DNA of 64,000 nt from Prochlorococcus marinus str. MIT 1013 (GCF_027359395.1 NZ_CP114778.1:372001-436000), one strand, 5' to 3'. Shown: positions 19,722 through 28,767, counted from the first letter of the stretch. Program-made: numbers and translations. Notes: generated by a model not told the origin, from the sequence alone.

Positions 19722-19904
19722 CTAGGACTCTCCCCATCTCTTTCCAATTTCATAACCCCATTGCTTTGCAAGTTCCACAACATCTTCATGTGTTTTACAA
19801 CTAATTATTAGTTGATACTTTTCAGGTGAATTATTTATTAATTCAACCAACTGATTTAATTGATCAATCTTATTTAGAAAATTTTCATAATCTTTTTTAG
19901 CCAT
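19722..19904 (-). CDS. Nif11-like leader-type small protein
   Basis: 60 residues: NFLNKIDQLNQLVELINN, a short linker, then LIISCKTHEDVVELAKQWGYEIG. This is the Nif11 (nif11-like leader) layout, where a helical domain resembles the leaders of ribosomally made peptides, including the prochlorosin/N2P group. There is no long Cys/Ser/Thr-rich core after the leader and no modification enzyme in the window, so it is a free-standing Nif11 domain. A second relative lies at 25210-25425. Confidence 0.6.
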   Translation of the reverse strand: MAKKDYENFLNKIDQLNQLVELINNSPEKYQLIISCKTHEDVVELAKQWGYEIGKRWGES

Positions 19905-20026
19905 TTTTATTTAACTTTATAATATGTATAATAAACAAATAACTTATATATATGGTAATAAACAAAAATCAAGTAATTTTTCAGTAGGAATTATTTTTTA
20001 TTAATAGTTAAAAATATGATATTTAA

Positions 20027-21244
20027 TCAAGATTTAGAGTGACTGGGTTGTTTCCAAACATACCTATCAATATCATAATCCTTCTTTACAGCAACACAAT
20101 TTGTAGCTATATGCCAAAGAGATTTGTGTATTGGAGTTGGATTATATAAATAAACTTTTGGAAATTTATTTTTCAAAATTCTCGTAGCTAATCTTGCATG
20201 ATAATGAGGAACTGTTGGTTCAATATGATGAATCGCGTGAGTCGAGCCTATTGAGTGATGTAGAAAATCTAATATTCTTCCATACGGTCTATCGATAGAT
20301 AAGAAGGCACCTCTCATATATGAAAATTGACTAGCGCCAAGATGCGGAACATCTGTATCAGTATGGTGAAGCCATGTATAAATAACTAGCCAAATATTAA
20401 CTACAATAAGAGGTCCTAAATATAGACTTATCATTGAATTTATTCCAAAATATAAAGTCCAAAAAGTCAATATAAGCAACATAAAAACTATTCCCCAGTC
20501 TGAGATCCAGACCTTTTTGGCCCAAATGGAAGGCCAAAGTTTTTTCGAAAAGGGAGCTGTTGGCCAGAAATGATTACTGGTCCCATAGCGGGGTCCACCT
20601 GTTTTGCCAAGAAGTAAGTAAGCTGGCCAGCCAAGAATCAAATGGAGGAAAAGTTGATTAAAGCCATAAAGAATTTTCCCAAAAAACAATGATGACTCCA
20701 TTTCATTTTCACCACCCTTTTTTTCAGATTTGCCATCTCCAGAGATCACAACCGGAACATGCGTCTCACCATCGGTTATGTGATTGGTAAATGCATGGTG
20801 AACAGCATGTGATCTTTGCCATGAAAAGTAGGGAACTAGTAAAAACGAATGGAGACAATATCCAACAAATGTTTCTAATTTACGATTATCTGAAAATGCA
20901 CCATGTCCACATTCATGTGCTAAAACCCAAAGCCCCATTGACGTTGTTCCTGAGAGAATTGAATATAAAATCCAAATTGGAATCATCTCTTTAGTAAGAG
21001 GAATAGAGATTCCAAGCAAAACAACAAAAATCTGAATAACAACCGTCCTAGCAAGATAAAAAAGAGATCTATTCGTCTGGCGAGTAAAACAGTGCTTGGG
21101 TATCGATTCTCTAACTTCTTTTCTAGAGGGGATATCATCCAATGAAATTTCTAATGCTTTCCCATTTAGACCAGAAGGTAGAAAAGTCCTATTAATATTT
21201 TGGTTATTGACTCTCTCCAATTTTGTAAGCAAACTTTTTTCCAA
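20027..21244 (-). CDS. Membrane fatty-acid desaturase (delta-12/omega-3 type)
   Basis: A 405-residue integral-membrane di-iron desaturase that introduces a cis double bond into lipid-linked acyl chains using ferredoxin. The three histidine boxes are HECGH (residues 110-114), HAVHH (146-150) and HAIHH (about 336-340), the last followed by IEPTVPHYHA. Hydrophobic segments before box one, between boxes two and three and around residues 250-300 are consistent with four spans. The boxes resemble the FAD2/delta-12-omega-3 group more than delta-9 enzymes; the exact position is not provable by eye. Monocistronic. Confidence 0.85.
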   Translation of the reverse strand: MEKSLLTKLERVNNQNINRTFLPSGLNGKALEISLDDIPSRKEVRESIPKHCFTRQTNRSLFYLARTVVIQIFVVLLGISIPLTKEMIPIWILYSILSGTTSMGLWVLAHECGHGAFSDNRKLETFVGYCLHSFLLVPYFSWQRSHAVHHAFTNHITDGETHVPVVISGDGKSEKKGGENEMESSLFFGKILYGFNQLFLHLILGWPAYLLLGKTGGPRYGTSNHFWPTAPFSKKLWPSIWAKKVWISDWGIVFMLLILTFWTLYFGINSMISLYLGPLIVVNIWLVIYTWLHHTDTDVPHLGASQFSYMRGAFLSIDRPYGRILDFLHHSIGSTHAIHHIEPTVPHYHARLATRILKNKFPKVYLYNPTPIHKSLWHIATNCVAVKKDYDIDRYVWKQPSHSKS

Positions 21245-21437
21245 TTTTTAGAATATGATTAAGGTTCACATACGACGTTACTCTTAAAGAGTGCTATGAG
21301 GCTAGAGTAAACTCTAACTTTCACAAAATATAGTTACTGGATACATATGTAATTTAATAAAAGTCAATTAATATTCTTTGATAATAAAGGTCTAATTAAT
21401 TAAGAAATTCATAACAGATACTAAAATATTCAAAATC

Positions 21438-21644
21438 TTAGTTATTTCTACTTTCTGGATACTCAACCGATCCATCGGCATTCCTAACGGGTTTAGAATA
21501 TAGAACTCTTAATAAACCTCTTGTATCCATATTAGGACTTGTTATAAAAAAGCTAACAAGAAAAAAACCACCAAACACAAGTAACGTAATTACAAGAGGT
21601 AAATTTAGACCCATTTCTGAAAATGATAATAAGAAAAAATACAT
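21438..21644 (-). CDS. Single-span small membrane protein, 68 aa
   Basis: A hydrophobic helix (about residues 12-33, LNLPLVITLLVFGGFFLVSF) then MDTRGLLRVLYSKPVRNADG and an acidic end. The order of helix then RGLLR..YSKPVR resembles small conserved cyanobacterial membrane proteins, but I cannot name the family. Upstream of the desaturase on the same strand, separated by about 190 bp. Confidence 0.5.
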   Translation of the reverse strand: MYFFLLSFSEMGLNLPLVITLLVFGGFFLVSFFITSPNMDTRGLLRVLYSKPVRNADGSVEYPESRNN

Positions 21645-21730
21645 TTTGATACTTCTAAATAAAAGATATAATTTTAATATTAAATGATTTCATTAATAGA
21701 AAAACAAATGTAAACGTTTGCAAAAATCAT

Positions 21731-22423
21731 TTATAATTGAATTTTCTCGTACGGACTCTCAACGATATCATTGTTATTAAGAAATACATTATATGTATTT
21801 TTATTATTTTTAAAACTAACATTTTTAAAAGGTTCTCCATCAATAAAGTGAATAGCTGAACCTCCTTCTATTGAAATACAGCTCGTGATTTTTTTTTCCA
21901 TTATTATTTTTTTTACATAAGGAATACGAGAAGGTTCCTCATCATAATGAGGACAACATGTACCTTTTATAAAATCTAAACAAGGTAAGATCCTTAATTG
22001 ATTATCCCAAGAGTCTGTAATTCCACTTGTAAACCAACAAATTGCACCTGCACTTACTCCGCTCATAATTACTCCTTCATTATAGGCTTCATTAAGCATA
22101 GAACTCATACCCCAGTCATTCCATATCGCTAACATAGACTTTGTATTTCCACCACCAACAAAAACAATATCTTGATTCATAATATGATTATGTATATCAG
22201 TGGTTCTTTTAAAAAATTCAATATGAGATGGAATACAATTTAAAAGTGTAAAGATAGAATAAAAACGAACTATATAGGTATCACTATCTCCTGTTGCAGT
22301 TGGTAAAAAACATATTTTAGGGTATTTTTTTTCTGAAAGATTAAGTATATATTTTTCTATTGAATATGATGAATTACTTTTACCAAATCCACCACCACCA
22401 ATTGCTACAATATGCTTTTTCAA
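21731..22423 (-). CDS. Peptidase E-like protein (family S51)
   Basis: A 230-residue class I glutamine-amidotransferase-fold serine peptidase. VAIGGGGFG at the N-terminus, DIVFVGGGNTKSMLAIW (about residues 85-101) and MSGVSAGAICWF (120-131, nucleophile Ser124) are the S51 signatures. Peptidase E cleaves Asp-X dipeptides; related proteins include cyanophycinase, but the short length and motif context favour the PepE branch. The N-terminus is tight on the first GGGG loop, so ATG at 22423 is right. Monocistronic with the SDR gene upstream on the same strand. Confidence 0.8.
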   Translation of the reverse strand: MKKHIVAIGGGGFGKSNSSYSIEKYILNLSEKKYPKICFLPTATGDSDTYIVRFYSIFTLLNCIPSHIEFFKRTTDIHNHIMNQDIVFVGGGNTKSMLAIWNDWGMSSMLNEAYNEGVIMSGVSAGAICWFTSGITDSWDNQLRILPCLDFIKGTCCPHYDEEPSRIPYVKKIIMEKKITSCISIEGGSAIHFIDGEPFKNVSFKNNKNTYNVFLNNNDIVESPYEKIQL

Positions 22424-22526
22424 TGGGTTAACATAAGACTTTTGATATAGTACATCTTAACAATACATAAAAGACAAATTAAATAATCAAAATAAAAAAA
22501 AACACTAATTTATAAAAATAAAACAA

Positions 22527-23246
22527 TTACCAAGGAATTATACTCGTATCCCATGCTAAAAACTTTCCTGAATCTGATGGTTTTTGCTCAGAAATAATAT
22601 TAATCAAATATTCAGAAGATTGTGAGGGACTAAAAAGTTTATCTTTATGGACCCCCGACTGAAAGGGTTTAGATAATTTAGTATTACAAGTACCTGGATG
22701 TAATATTGATACAATCGAGAATGGAAATTTTCGACTCCATTCAATACTCAATGTTTTTAAAAATTGATTCTGAGCTGCTTTGGAAGCCCTATAGGAATAC
22801 CAACCTCCAAGCCTATTATCTCCAATACTACCAACTCTGGCACTTAAACTCGCAAATGAAAAGGGGAGTTCTGGTCTAATGAATTTTTCAATACTTTTAG
22901 CAATCAAAATTGGAGCAATGGCATTAATTGAAAAATTTTTTAAGATATTAGAGCGATTCAAATGTGAAAGTCTTTTTTCAGGTCTTACAAGATTTGAGTG
23001 AAGAAAGCCACTTGTATTTATAACGAGTCTAATAGGCTTTTTAAATAGTGAAATTTGTTTTTCAAAATTAATAAATGAATCATCATTCTCTAGATCTAAA
23101 TAAATATCACTTTGTTTAACTAGTTTTCGAGCACATATAATAACATCCAACTTTGGCGATATTGTCTTCAAATAATCAGACATTGTATTACCAATATCAC
23201 CAGCACCAATAATTAGAACCACTCCCTCCCAATCTCTAATTTTCAT
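22527..23246 (-). CDS. Short-chain dehydrogenase/reductase
   Basis: A 239-residue Rossmann-fold SDR protein. VLIIGAGDIGNTMSDYL (about residues 10-26) binds NAD(P), LVINTSGFLH corresponds to the NAG strand, the catalytic Ser lies in SFASLSARVGS, and YSYRASKAAQNQFLKTL carries the YxxxK pair. It closely resembles C-factor-like SDR proteins in cyanobacteria. Substrate unknown. It is 103 bp upstream of the peptidase E-like gene on the same strand. Confidence 0.85.
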   Translation of the reverse strand: MKIRDWEGVVLIIGAGDIGNTMSDYLKTISPKLDVIICARKLVKQSDIYLDLENDDSFINFEKQISLFKKPIRLVINTSGFLHSNLVRPEKRLSHLNRSNILKNFSINAIAPILIAKSIEKFIRPELPFSFASLSARVGSIGDNRLGGWYSYRASKAAQNQFLKTLSIEWSRKFPFSIVSILHPGTCNTKLSKPFQSGVHKDKLFSPSQSSEYLINIISEQKPSDSGKFLAWDTSIIPW

Positions 23247-23375
23247 GATATTTATAGATATGTACCATACTATATAAATATTTTCCTATTCGAGAGATTC
23301 ATTAAAACTACAGTTATTAATAGTATTTTTTAATATAATATACTAAAGTATATAATGTTAAAAATACTTGTTATC

Positions 23376-23480
23376 ATGGAAAATGATTGGTTGTATGAAT
23401 TTCAAAATTATATTAAAAGCTTTGCTCTACTAATTATCCTCTTTTTGATTATATTATTATTAATATTAGTGATCTATTAA
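23376..23480 (+). CDS. Single-span microprotein, 34 aa
   Basis: MENDWLYEFQNYIKSFALLI then an all-hydrophobic helix to the C-terminus (LLIILFLIILLLILVIY). Clean ATG-to-TAA frame; a C-tail-anchored microprotein if real. Very short, so coding status is moderate. Confidence 0.4.
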   Translation: MENDWLYEFQNYIKSFALLIILFLIILLLILVIY

Positions 23481-23553
23481 TATGATTAAAGTGCTCGATA
23501 CATTAGAGTAAACCACAATATTAAATAACAATAGTTATATTAAAAGAAAAACC

Positions 23554-24306
23554 ATGGTGATAAAAGCAACATACTACGGAGCTAATGGTTGGCTTATTGA
23601 ATTAGATAAAACTAGAATTTTGATTGATCCATGGTTGAATGGTGATTTAACATTCCCACCTGGAGACTGGCTAATAAAAGGGAAATTAGTTAATGAAAAA
23701 GAAATTCCTAGTGACATTGATTATTTATTACTAACCCAAGGCCAACCAGATCATGCCCACGCTCCAACATTAATGAAAATAGATAAAGGTATTACAGTAA
23801 TTGCTTCACTAACAGCTAGCAAAGTAGTTAGCAAAATTGGTTTTACCAAGATAAACACGCTCAAGCCTGGAGAAATCTTTACTAATAACAACTTAAAAAT
23901 TCAAGCCACATCAGGTGCTTCAGTACCAAATATTGAAAATGGCTACATTATTGATTCAGGCTCTGATTCAATTTATATTGAGCCACATGGTTTTCTAGAT
24001 AAAAAAATAAAACCTAGAAATATAGATTTATTAATAACACCAGTATTAGATTTTTCATTACCAATTGTAGGTAATTTTATTAATGGGAAAACCGTACTAC
24101 CTCAATTATTAAATTTATTTAATCCATCAACAATCCTAGCAAGTACTACAGGGGGTGATATCTCTTTTACAGGTATAATAAATAATTTAATTAAAGTAGA
24201 TGGATCTGTTGAAGACATTGATTTGTTTAAAGATACTAGTACTAACTTGATAAACCCAGAACCATTAAAAAAATACGAATTCAAAAGACAATTAAAATTA
24301 GGTTAG
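23554..24306 (+). CDS. Metallo-beta-lactamase-fold protein, UlaG-like, degenerate
   Basis: A 250-residue protein with GANGWLIELDKTRILIDPWL (about residues 9-28), a clear metallo-beta-lactamase fold start. The metal motif HxHxDH is represented by LLLTQGQPDHAHA (about 60-72): the first two histidines are Gln residues while the DH pair is retained. Downstream, ATSGASVPN and IYIEPHG occupy the places of later metal ligands. It resembles cyanobacterial UlaG-like proteins of unknown function and may bind a single metal or none. Intact otherwise. Confidence 0.75.
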   Translation: MVIKATYYGANGWLIELDKTRILIDPWLNGDLTFPPGDWLIKGKLVNEKEIPSDIDYLLLTQGQPDHAHAPTLMKIDKGITVIASLTASKVVSKIGFTKINTLKPGEIFTNNNLKIQATSGASVPNIENGYIIDSGSDSIYIEPHGFLDKKIKPRNIDLLITPVLDFSLPIVGNFINGKTVLPQLLNLFNPSTILASTTGGDISFTGIINNLIKVDGSVEDIDLFKDTSTNLINPEPLKKYEFKRQLKLG

Positions 24307-24310
24307 TCCA

Positions 24311-24493
24311 CTATATTTTATTTTTCTCATCTTGAGTAATATAAAATTGAGATACTTCGTTTAACATTTTAATGACAACGTGATTTTCACACCTTGTTCT
24401 TTCTTGAAGTCTCATGCATGCTTCTTTGATATTTACAAAAGCATCTTCTCTCATTTCAGACATTTGTTCTTCAGTATATTCTCTTTGACTCAT
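24311..24493 (-). CDS. Small acidic helical protein, 60 aa
   Basis: MSQREYTEEQMSEMREDAFV then NIKEACMRLQERTRCENHVV and a C-terminal VSQFYITQDEKNKI. Soluble, helical, highly charged, with two cysteines. Tail-to-tail with the preceding gene, only 4 bp from its stop. No family recognised. Confidence 0.5.
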   Translation of the reverse strand: MSQREYTEEQMSEMREDAFVNIKEACMRLQERTRCENHVVIKMLNEVSQFYITQDEKNKI

Positions 24494-24553
24494 TGGAGCT
24501 TATAAAATTATTTTGATACTAGTATACCAATACGTTAAATAATCAAAATCACT

Positions 24554-24886
24554 TTAAGTATTAATTAAATCTGATAGATACTTAATTTGCTTACGATATT
24601 TGATAAGGGTTTGCAAGTCAGGAAAACCTTCTGCAGTTACTCTAGATAAAAAAGTTTTCTCAAAACCTAGTATTTGCTGAGCATTACCTTTATCATTATC
24701 AATACAAAATATTGGTTTTGTCTTGTCATAAAGGTTCTGATATAAATCTAAATCAGATTGGTTATCAAAAACAGAACCGTCTTCAGCTGTAAATGATTTT
24801 TTATTAATACTTTTAAACAAAAATAATGCTAAAAATGCTATTGCAACCACAACAAAAATAGCTATAGCTATTAATGTAATATCCAT
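24554..24886 (-). CDS. Single-span membrane protein, 110 aa
   Basis: N-terminal helix (about residues 3-25, ITLIAIAIFVVVAIAFLALF) followed by a soluble region: FTAEDGSVFDNQSDLDLYQN and EGFPDLQTLIKYRKQIKYL. The N-in membrane anchor with a cytoplasmic helical domain is clear. Function unknown. Confidence 0.55.
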   Translation of the reverse strand: MDITLIAIAIFVVVAIAFLALFLFKSINKKSFTAEDGSVFDNQSDLDLYQNLYDKTKPIFCIDNDKGNAQQILGFEKTFLSRVTAEGFPDLQTLIKYRKQIKYLSDLINT

Positions 24887-25057
24887 AAATTTAACAATGA
24901 TTACTACATATATTAGTTGATAATGAATAAGAATGGGAATATATCATTCTTAAATGAGTATGTTCACTTAATTCAAAAAATAAGTTATGTTGGTTTGCTG
25001 TATGTTTAAAATATTATATAGAAATCTATATAATATTTTAAACTAGAAAATAGTAAA

Positions 25058-25204
25058 ATGAAATTTATTTTTGTAGTACCAATTTTATTTATATTAACTA
25101 TTTCCATTTTTTATTATATAAGTTATAGACGAGAGAAAGCTACTTATCATAAAGCTGGCAAAAAGTGGGATAGTATAGTTAAAGAGCTAAGTAGAAGAAA
25201 ATAG
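25058..25204 (+). CDS. Single-span microprotein, 48 aa
   Basis: MKFIFVVPILFILTISIFYY is a membrane helix; the tail YRREKATYHKAGKKWDSIVK is strongly basic, ending ELSRRK. Positive-inside rule places the tail in the cytoplasm. Convergent with the Nif11-like gene, 5 bp between stops. Confidence 0.5.
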   Translation: MKFIFVVPILFILTISIFYYISYRREKATYHKAGKKWDSIVKELSRRK

Positions 25205-25209
25205 TCTTT

Positions 25210-25425
25210 TTAATTGTATTCTCCTGGTACATCATTCTTTTGTACTGTAACTCTTCCAACTTTTTTTCCTGAAAACCTTAGCAATTCATCTCCAGAAAAT
25301 TCATAACCTCTCCTTAACGCAATCAGGGCAACATCATCCGCCGTTGAAGAAGAAAGTACTTCATCTTTTAAAGAGGCATCACTCTGCATTTTCTTTAAAA
25401 ATCTTCTTAATTGATCTAATGACAT
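25210..25425 (-). CDS. Nif11-like small protein, 71 aa
   Basis: MSLDQLRRFLKKMQSDASLK, then SSSTADDVALIALRRGYEFS. This is the Nif11 domain pattern (L-x-x-FL-x-x-x-D-x-x-L...A-x-x-A...A-x-x-x-GY-x-F-x-x-x-EL). The C-terminal 25 residues (LLRFSGKKVGRVTVQKNDVP...) are not cysteine-rich, so no lanthipeptide-like core is apparent. No modification enzyme is nearby. Confidence 0.65.
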   Translation of the reverse strand: MSLDQLRRFLKKMQSDASLKDEVLSSSTADDVALIALRRGYEFSGDELLRFSGKKVGRVTVQKNDVPGEYN

Positions 25426-25583
25426 TAAAAAAAAACAAGTTCACATATTTTTTTATTTACTTTAGATTATAAAAGAGCTCATATTTTAAATATTACTAAA
25501 ATAAATACAAAGCATAAATATTTAAATCCTAATTTTATCAGTGATCATAAGAAATGTATAATTAGAATAATATTGAAAAAAAC

Positions 25584-25820
25584 ATGAAGGCAATCTTAAT
25601 TATAACTATTCTAATTTTTTCTTATGCTGGTACAGCTTATTCATATCCTGAGAGTCAAATGGACGACTGTGTTTCTAGTGCTTTAAGTAATCCAGCAACT
25701 CAATCGATATCAAAAAGTGCTATAACCAATTATTGCGATTGTGCTCTCAAGGCTATTATTGATGAAAATAAAGATATTAGAGAATCAGGTTACGAGTGTG
25801 CTCAAAAAAACTTTAATTAA
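25584..25820 (+). CDS. Secreted four-cysteine protein, 78 aa
   Basis: A signal peptide (about residues 1-20, ILIITILIFSYAGTAYS) leads a mature region with four cysteines (DDCVSSAL, NYCDCALKA, YECAQKN). A periplasmic or exported disulfide-bonded microprotein. The C-x-C pair plus outer cysteines would allow two disulfides. Function unknown. Confidence 0.55.
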   Translation: MKAILIITILIFSYAGTAYSYPESQMDDCVSSALSNPATQSISKSAITNYCDCALKAIIDENKDIRESGYECAQKNFN

Positions 25821-25870
25821 TCCACTTAAAATATAGACAAACATAGATAACAACTTATACATTAATAAAT

Positions 25871-26068
25871 CTAATAAAAATTCGCATCAGACTTACCCCA
25901 ATCACTAGGCAATGCCAAAACCCAATCATCAATAGAAGTTCCCAACCATTCCTTATATTCTTGAAATATACATCTTCTTATATTTGCATCTGATGCAGAT
26001 TCCATTCGTAGCACCGCATTGGAGACAACATTGTGTAGGGTCAACTTCAATTCTTTATCATCATTCAT
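25871..26068 (-). CDS. Small helical protein, 65 aa
   Basis: MNDDKELKLTLHNVVSNAVL then MESASDANIRRCIFQEYKEW and LGTSIDDWVLALPSDWGK. Soluble; the tryptophan-rich C-terminal half suggests a small folded domain. Convergent with the secreted four-cysteine gene. Not recognised. Confidence 0.5.
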   Translation of the reverse strand: MNDDKELKLTLHNVVSNAVLRMESASDANIRRCIFQEYKEWLGTSIDDWVLALPSDWGKSDANFY

Positions 26069-26154
26069 TTAGTCAATTTAATTTCTAATACTTCTACACA
26101 TAGCAATAAAATAAAAAAGTAAACACGAAGATCTTTATAAGATCATCAATAACA

Positions 26155-26355
26155 ATGATTTTTAATGCCGCTAAATTGAGAGTAAAGGAATTAGCAGAGG
26201 TCCTAAGCGTTGATTCTCCTGAGATTATTGCTACATGCACTCTTCTAAAAATACCGGCATCATCCCCTCTATCATCATTATCAGTAGAACAAAGTAAAGA
26301 AATAATTGATTATATTCAAAAAACAAACGCTAATAAAAATATTGATGATAAATAA
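26155..26355 (+). CDS. Stand-alone IF2-N-like domain protein, 66 aa
   Basis: AAKLRVKELAEVLSVDSPEI resembles the IF2_N domain found at the N-terminus of translation initiation factor 2 (R-V-x-E-L-A-K-E-L...), and SLSVEQSKEIIDYI matches the domain's closing helix. Here it is the whole protein. Stand-alone copies could bind the ribosome or RNA. Assignment by motif only. Confidence 0.5.
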   Translation: MIFNAAKLRVKELAEVLSVDSPEIIATCTLLKIPASSPLSSLSVEQSKEIIDYIQKTNANKNIDDK

Positions 26356-26477
26356 TAATTGAAAGTATTAGGTCTTATAGAGTAAAATTATTAAGCCATT
26401 ATCCTAAAATTTCAAAGAATAAATATGAGCTAGGTCAGTCTATAAGATGCTAGAAGAAATAAAAAATAAGAATAAAG

Positions 26478-26708
26478 CTACAAATCATTAGCTTCTCTGA
26501 ATAAAGCATCTTGATAATCTGATTCTTTTTTTAAATTTTCCATTTTAATTGGATCAAAATGATCTATAAGTGACTTGCCAAACTCAAAAATTTCTAAATC
26601 AGATAAACCTTGATCGCGTAAACCTGCAAGTATTGCTGATATGTCTTGGTAAGCTTCCTTACATAATTCCTTTTTGTCATCAGCTGTAAGAGCTTGCATA
26701 TTAGACAA
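26478..26708 (-). CDS. Small acidic helical protein, 76 aa
   Basis: MSNMQALTADDKKELCKEAY, then AILAGLRDQGLSDLEIFEFG and a charged tail. Soluble and acidic. Ends about 125 bp before the convergent IF2-N-like gene's end. No family recognised. Confidence 0.5.
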   Translation of the reverse strand: MSNMQALTADDKKELCKEAYQDISAILAGLRDQGLSDLEIFEFGKSLIDHFDPIKMENLKKESDYQDALFREANDL

Positions 26709-26859
26709 TTACTAACACATTTAATTAAACCATATTATAAGTAATAACTGAAGACAGGAGATTATATATAAGGAAAGATTTATACCTATAGAAATAAAAA
26801 CCTATAAATACTTAATTCAATTAACATTATACTGTAAAAATTATGTTTAAAGAATTAAA

Positions 26860-27900
26860 TTGAATCTAATAACAACAAATAAATTTAAAGGCTATTTCAA
26901 AGTTTGGGCGGCACCAATATCATTACTCATATTCTTATTTTTATTCGGGGCCTTAGGATATCGGATTACTGAAGGGTGGGATTGGGGTGATTGTTTATGG
27001 ATGGTACTTATAACGATTACAACAATAGGATTTGGTGAAGTTGAAGTTTTGAGTTCTGCAGGTCGGATAATAACTTTTTTGATCATCGGCGGGGGGTTAT
27101 TTGTAGTTCAATTAACTCTTCAAAGGTTTATACAATTGTCTGAACTAGGATATTTCCTAAAATTAGAGGAGCTTAGATTAAGGAGATTAATTAGAAAAAT
27201 GAAAAATCATGTAATTATATGTGGCTATGGTCGTACAGGAAAAGAAATTGCTGAACAATTAAAGTCTGAAAAAATATCTACCCTAATAATAGAAATAGAC
27301 TCCTCAAGAAAAACCGAAGCTGAGGAGAAAGGTTACAATGTCCTATTGGCAGATGCCACTATGGATGAAACATTATTATTAGCAGGAATAAAAAAATGTC
27401 GGAGCTTAGTGGTTACGCTTCCAAGTGACGCAGCAAATTTATATGTTGTTCTTAGTGCAAAAGCGCTAAATGAGACTTGTAGATTGATCGCCAGGGCAGC
27501 GAACGAAGAAGCGGCTAATAAATTAAAACTAGCAGGAGCCGATGCAGTAGTTAGTCCATATGTTGCTGCGGGAAGGACTATGGCAGCATCTGCATTAAGA
27601 CCTATAGCAGTAGATTTTATAGATTTACTTGCAGGCTCAGATTGCGAAATAGAAGAATTCAAAGTAACCCAAAATAGAGATAAAATTGAAAATTTCAATA
27701 GTAATACAGAAAATGTTTTTAACTTCTCAAAAAGAAATGAGGCACTACTTTTAGCTACTAAAGTCTCAGGTCAATTAATGGGTAATCCTAAAGATAAGTT
27801 ATCTGTCTCTCCAGGCATGATTTTGATATTCCTTGGAAGTCAAGAGCAATTAAACAGAATTAGAGTGTACTTGAAAGAAATATTAGTAAAAAATACATAG
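26860..27900 (+). CDS. K+ channel with RCK/TrkA-N domain
   Basis: A 346-residue two-helix potassium channel. One membrane helix (about 18-34), a pore loop with the selectivity filter TTIGFGE (54-60) and a second helix (about 67-86) precede a cytoplasmic RCK domain that begins KNHVIICGYGRTGKEIAEQL with the NAD-binding GYGRTG (122-127) and a second lobe near residues 265-345 (RCK_C). It conducts K+ across the inner membrane, gated by ligand binding to RCK. The start is a TTG because the nearest upstream ATG frame stops after six codons. Monocistronic. Confidence 0.88.
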   Translation: MNLITTNKFKGYFKVWAAPISLLIFLFLFGALGYRITEGWDWGDCLWMVLITITTIGFGEVEVLSSAGRIITFLIIGGGLFVVQLTLQRFIQLSELGYFLKLEELRLRRLIRKMKNHVIICGYGRTGKEIAEQLKSEKISTLIIEIDSSRKTEAEEKGYNVLLADATMDETLLLAGIKKCRSLVVTLPSDAANLYVVLSAKALNETCRLIARAANEEAANKLKLAGADAVVSPYVAAGRTMAASALRPIAVDFIDLLAGSDCEIEEFKVTQNRDKIENFNSNTENVFNFSKRNEALLLATKVSGQLMGNPKDKLSVSPGMILIFLGSQEQLNRIRVYLKEILVKNT

Positions 27901-28000
27901 TTAATCTTTGAAATATCTCCATCGAGGGTTAACACTACAAGTAATACATAACGTATCAAAAAAAAAATGATTAGAAATATCTAAGTTGATTTTTCAGTAG

Positions 28001-28252
28001 ATGCCACTACAAGAAAAAAAAGAGTTATCAGCCAAAGCAGGGACTACACTAGTGCATCCAAAAATTAATGAGACCATATTTTCAAAAGACTACGTAGATT
28101 TCTTAAGCGATGCTGGATGGAGATTAGAAAAAAAGCTTCCTTCAAACAGTAATAATTATTCGGACCTGCTAGAAGATACTGATTGGAAATCAAATGAAAT
28201 AGATTTCAGATGTTCAAAACATTACAGAAGAGATCTTGATGCTTTGAGTTGA
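28001..28252 (+). CDS. Hypothetical protein, 83 aa
   Basis: MPLQEKKELSAKAGTTLVHP then IFSKDYVDFLSDAGWRLEKK and a C-terminal RCSKHYRRDLDALS. Soluble, charged. No family recognised. The first gene of a run of small + strand ORFs at the left edge of the accessory part. Confidence 0.5.
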   Translation: MPLQEKKELSAKAGTTLVHPKINETIFSKDYVDFLSDAGWRLEKKLPSNSNNYSDLLEDTDWKSNEIDFRCSKHYRRDLDALS

Positions 28253-28331
28253 TACTTTTAGAATACAGTTAAAGCTAATGTATATTTGTAGATCTCTTTA
28301 TGAAATCTATAAATAGGTAATTTTAAAAGAT

Positions 28332-28460
28332 ATGGATTCACAAAATCAATCGTGGAAATTATGGGCATTTGTTTTTTGCCTTAATATTATTGCTTTTGGA
28401 GGAGCTTTATATCTTAAATCAATTGGAATCGATCTTTATGCATTCAGAGGTTCATCTTAA
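28332..28460 (+). CDS. Single-span microprotein, 42 aa
   Basis: MDSQNQSWKLWAFVFCLNII then a membrane helix ending LYLKSIGIDLYAFRGSS. Clear start-to-stop frame. Unknown. Confidence 0.45.
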   Translation: MDSQNQSWKLWAFVFCLNIIAFGGALYLKSIGIDLYAFRGSS

Positions 28461-28515
28461 TTTATAAGTAAACAATTTAATTTAATAATACAAAATTTAA
28501 TTTATAATAAAATAA

Positions 28516-28767
28516 ATGAAAAACACAAGTGAAAGCAATTGGAAAAAAGTTCTAGATAATATATTAATTTACAATCTTTATGTCTTAATAATAGGCTCTA
28601 TATTCCTCGGTGTTAGCTTTACCTTAAGTGTTAATGGAAACTCCGGTTTGTATAATTTATTCCAGAAGCTCTGGTATCCTGTATTTATACCCTCATTAAG
28701 TCTTTTCTTTACTGCAATTCTAATCGAAGGCATATTTAATAACCTCATAGATCGAAATAATAAATAA
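28516..28767 (+). CDS. Two-span membrane protein, 83 aa
   Basis: Two hydrophobic segments (about residues 15-36, YNLYVLIIGSIFLGVSFTLS region, and 56-74, VFIPSLSLFFTAILIEGIF). Short charged termini. Hairpin membrane protein of unknown function. Confidence 0.5.
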   Translation: MKNTSESNWKKVLDNILIYNLYVLIIGSIFLGVSFTLSVNGNSGLYNLFQKLWYPVFIPSLSLFFTAILIEGIFNNLIDRNNK

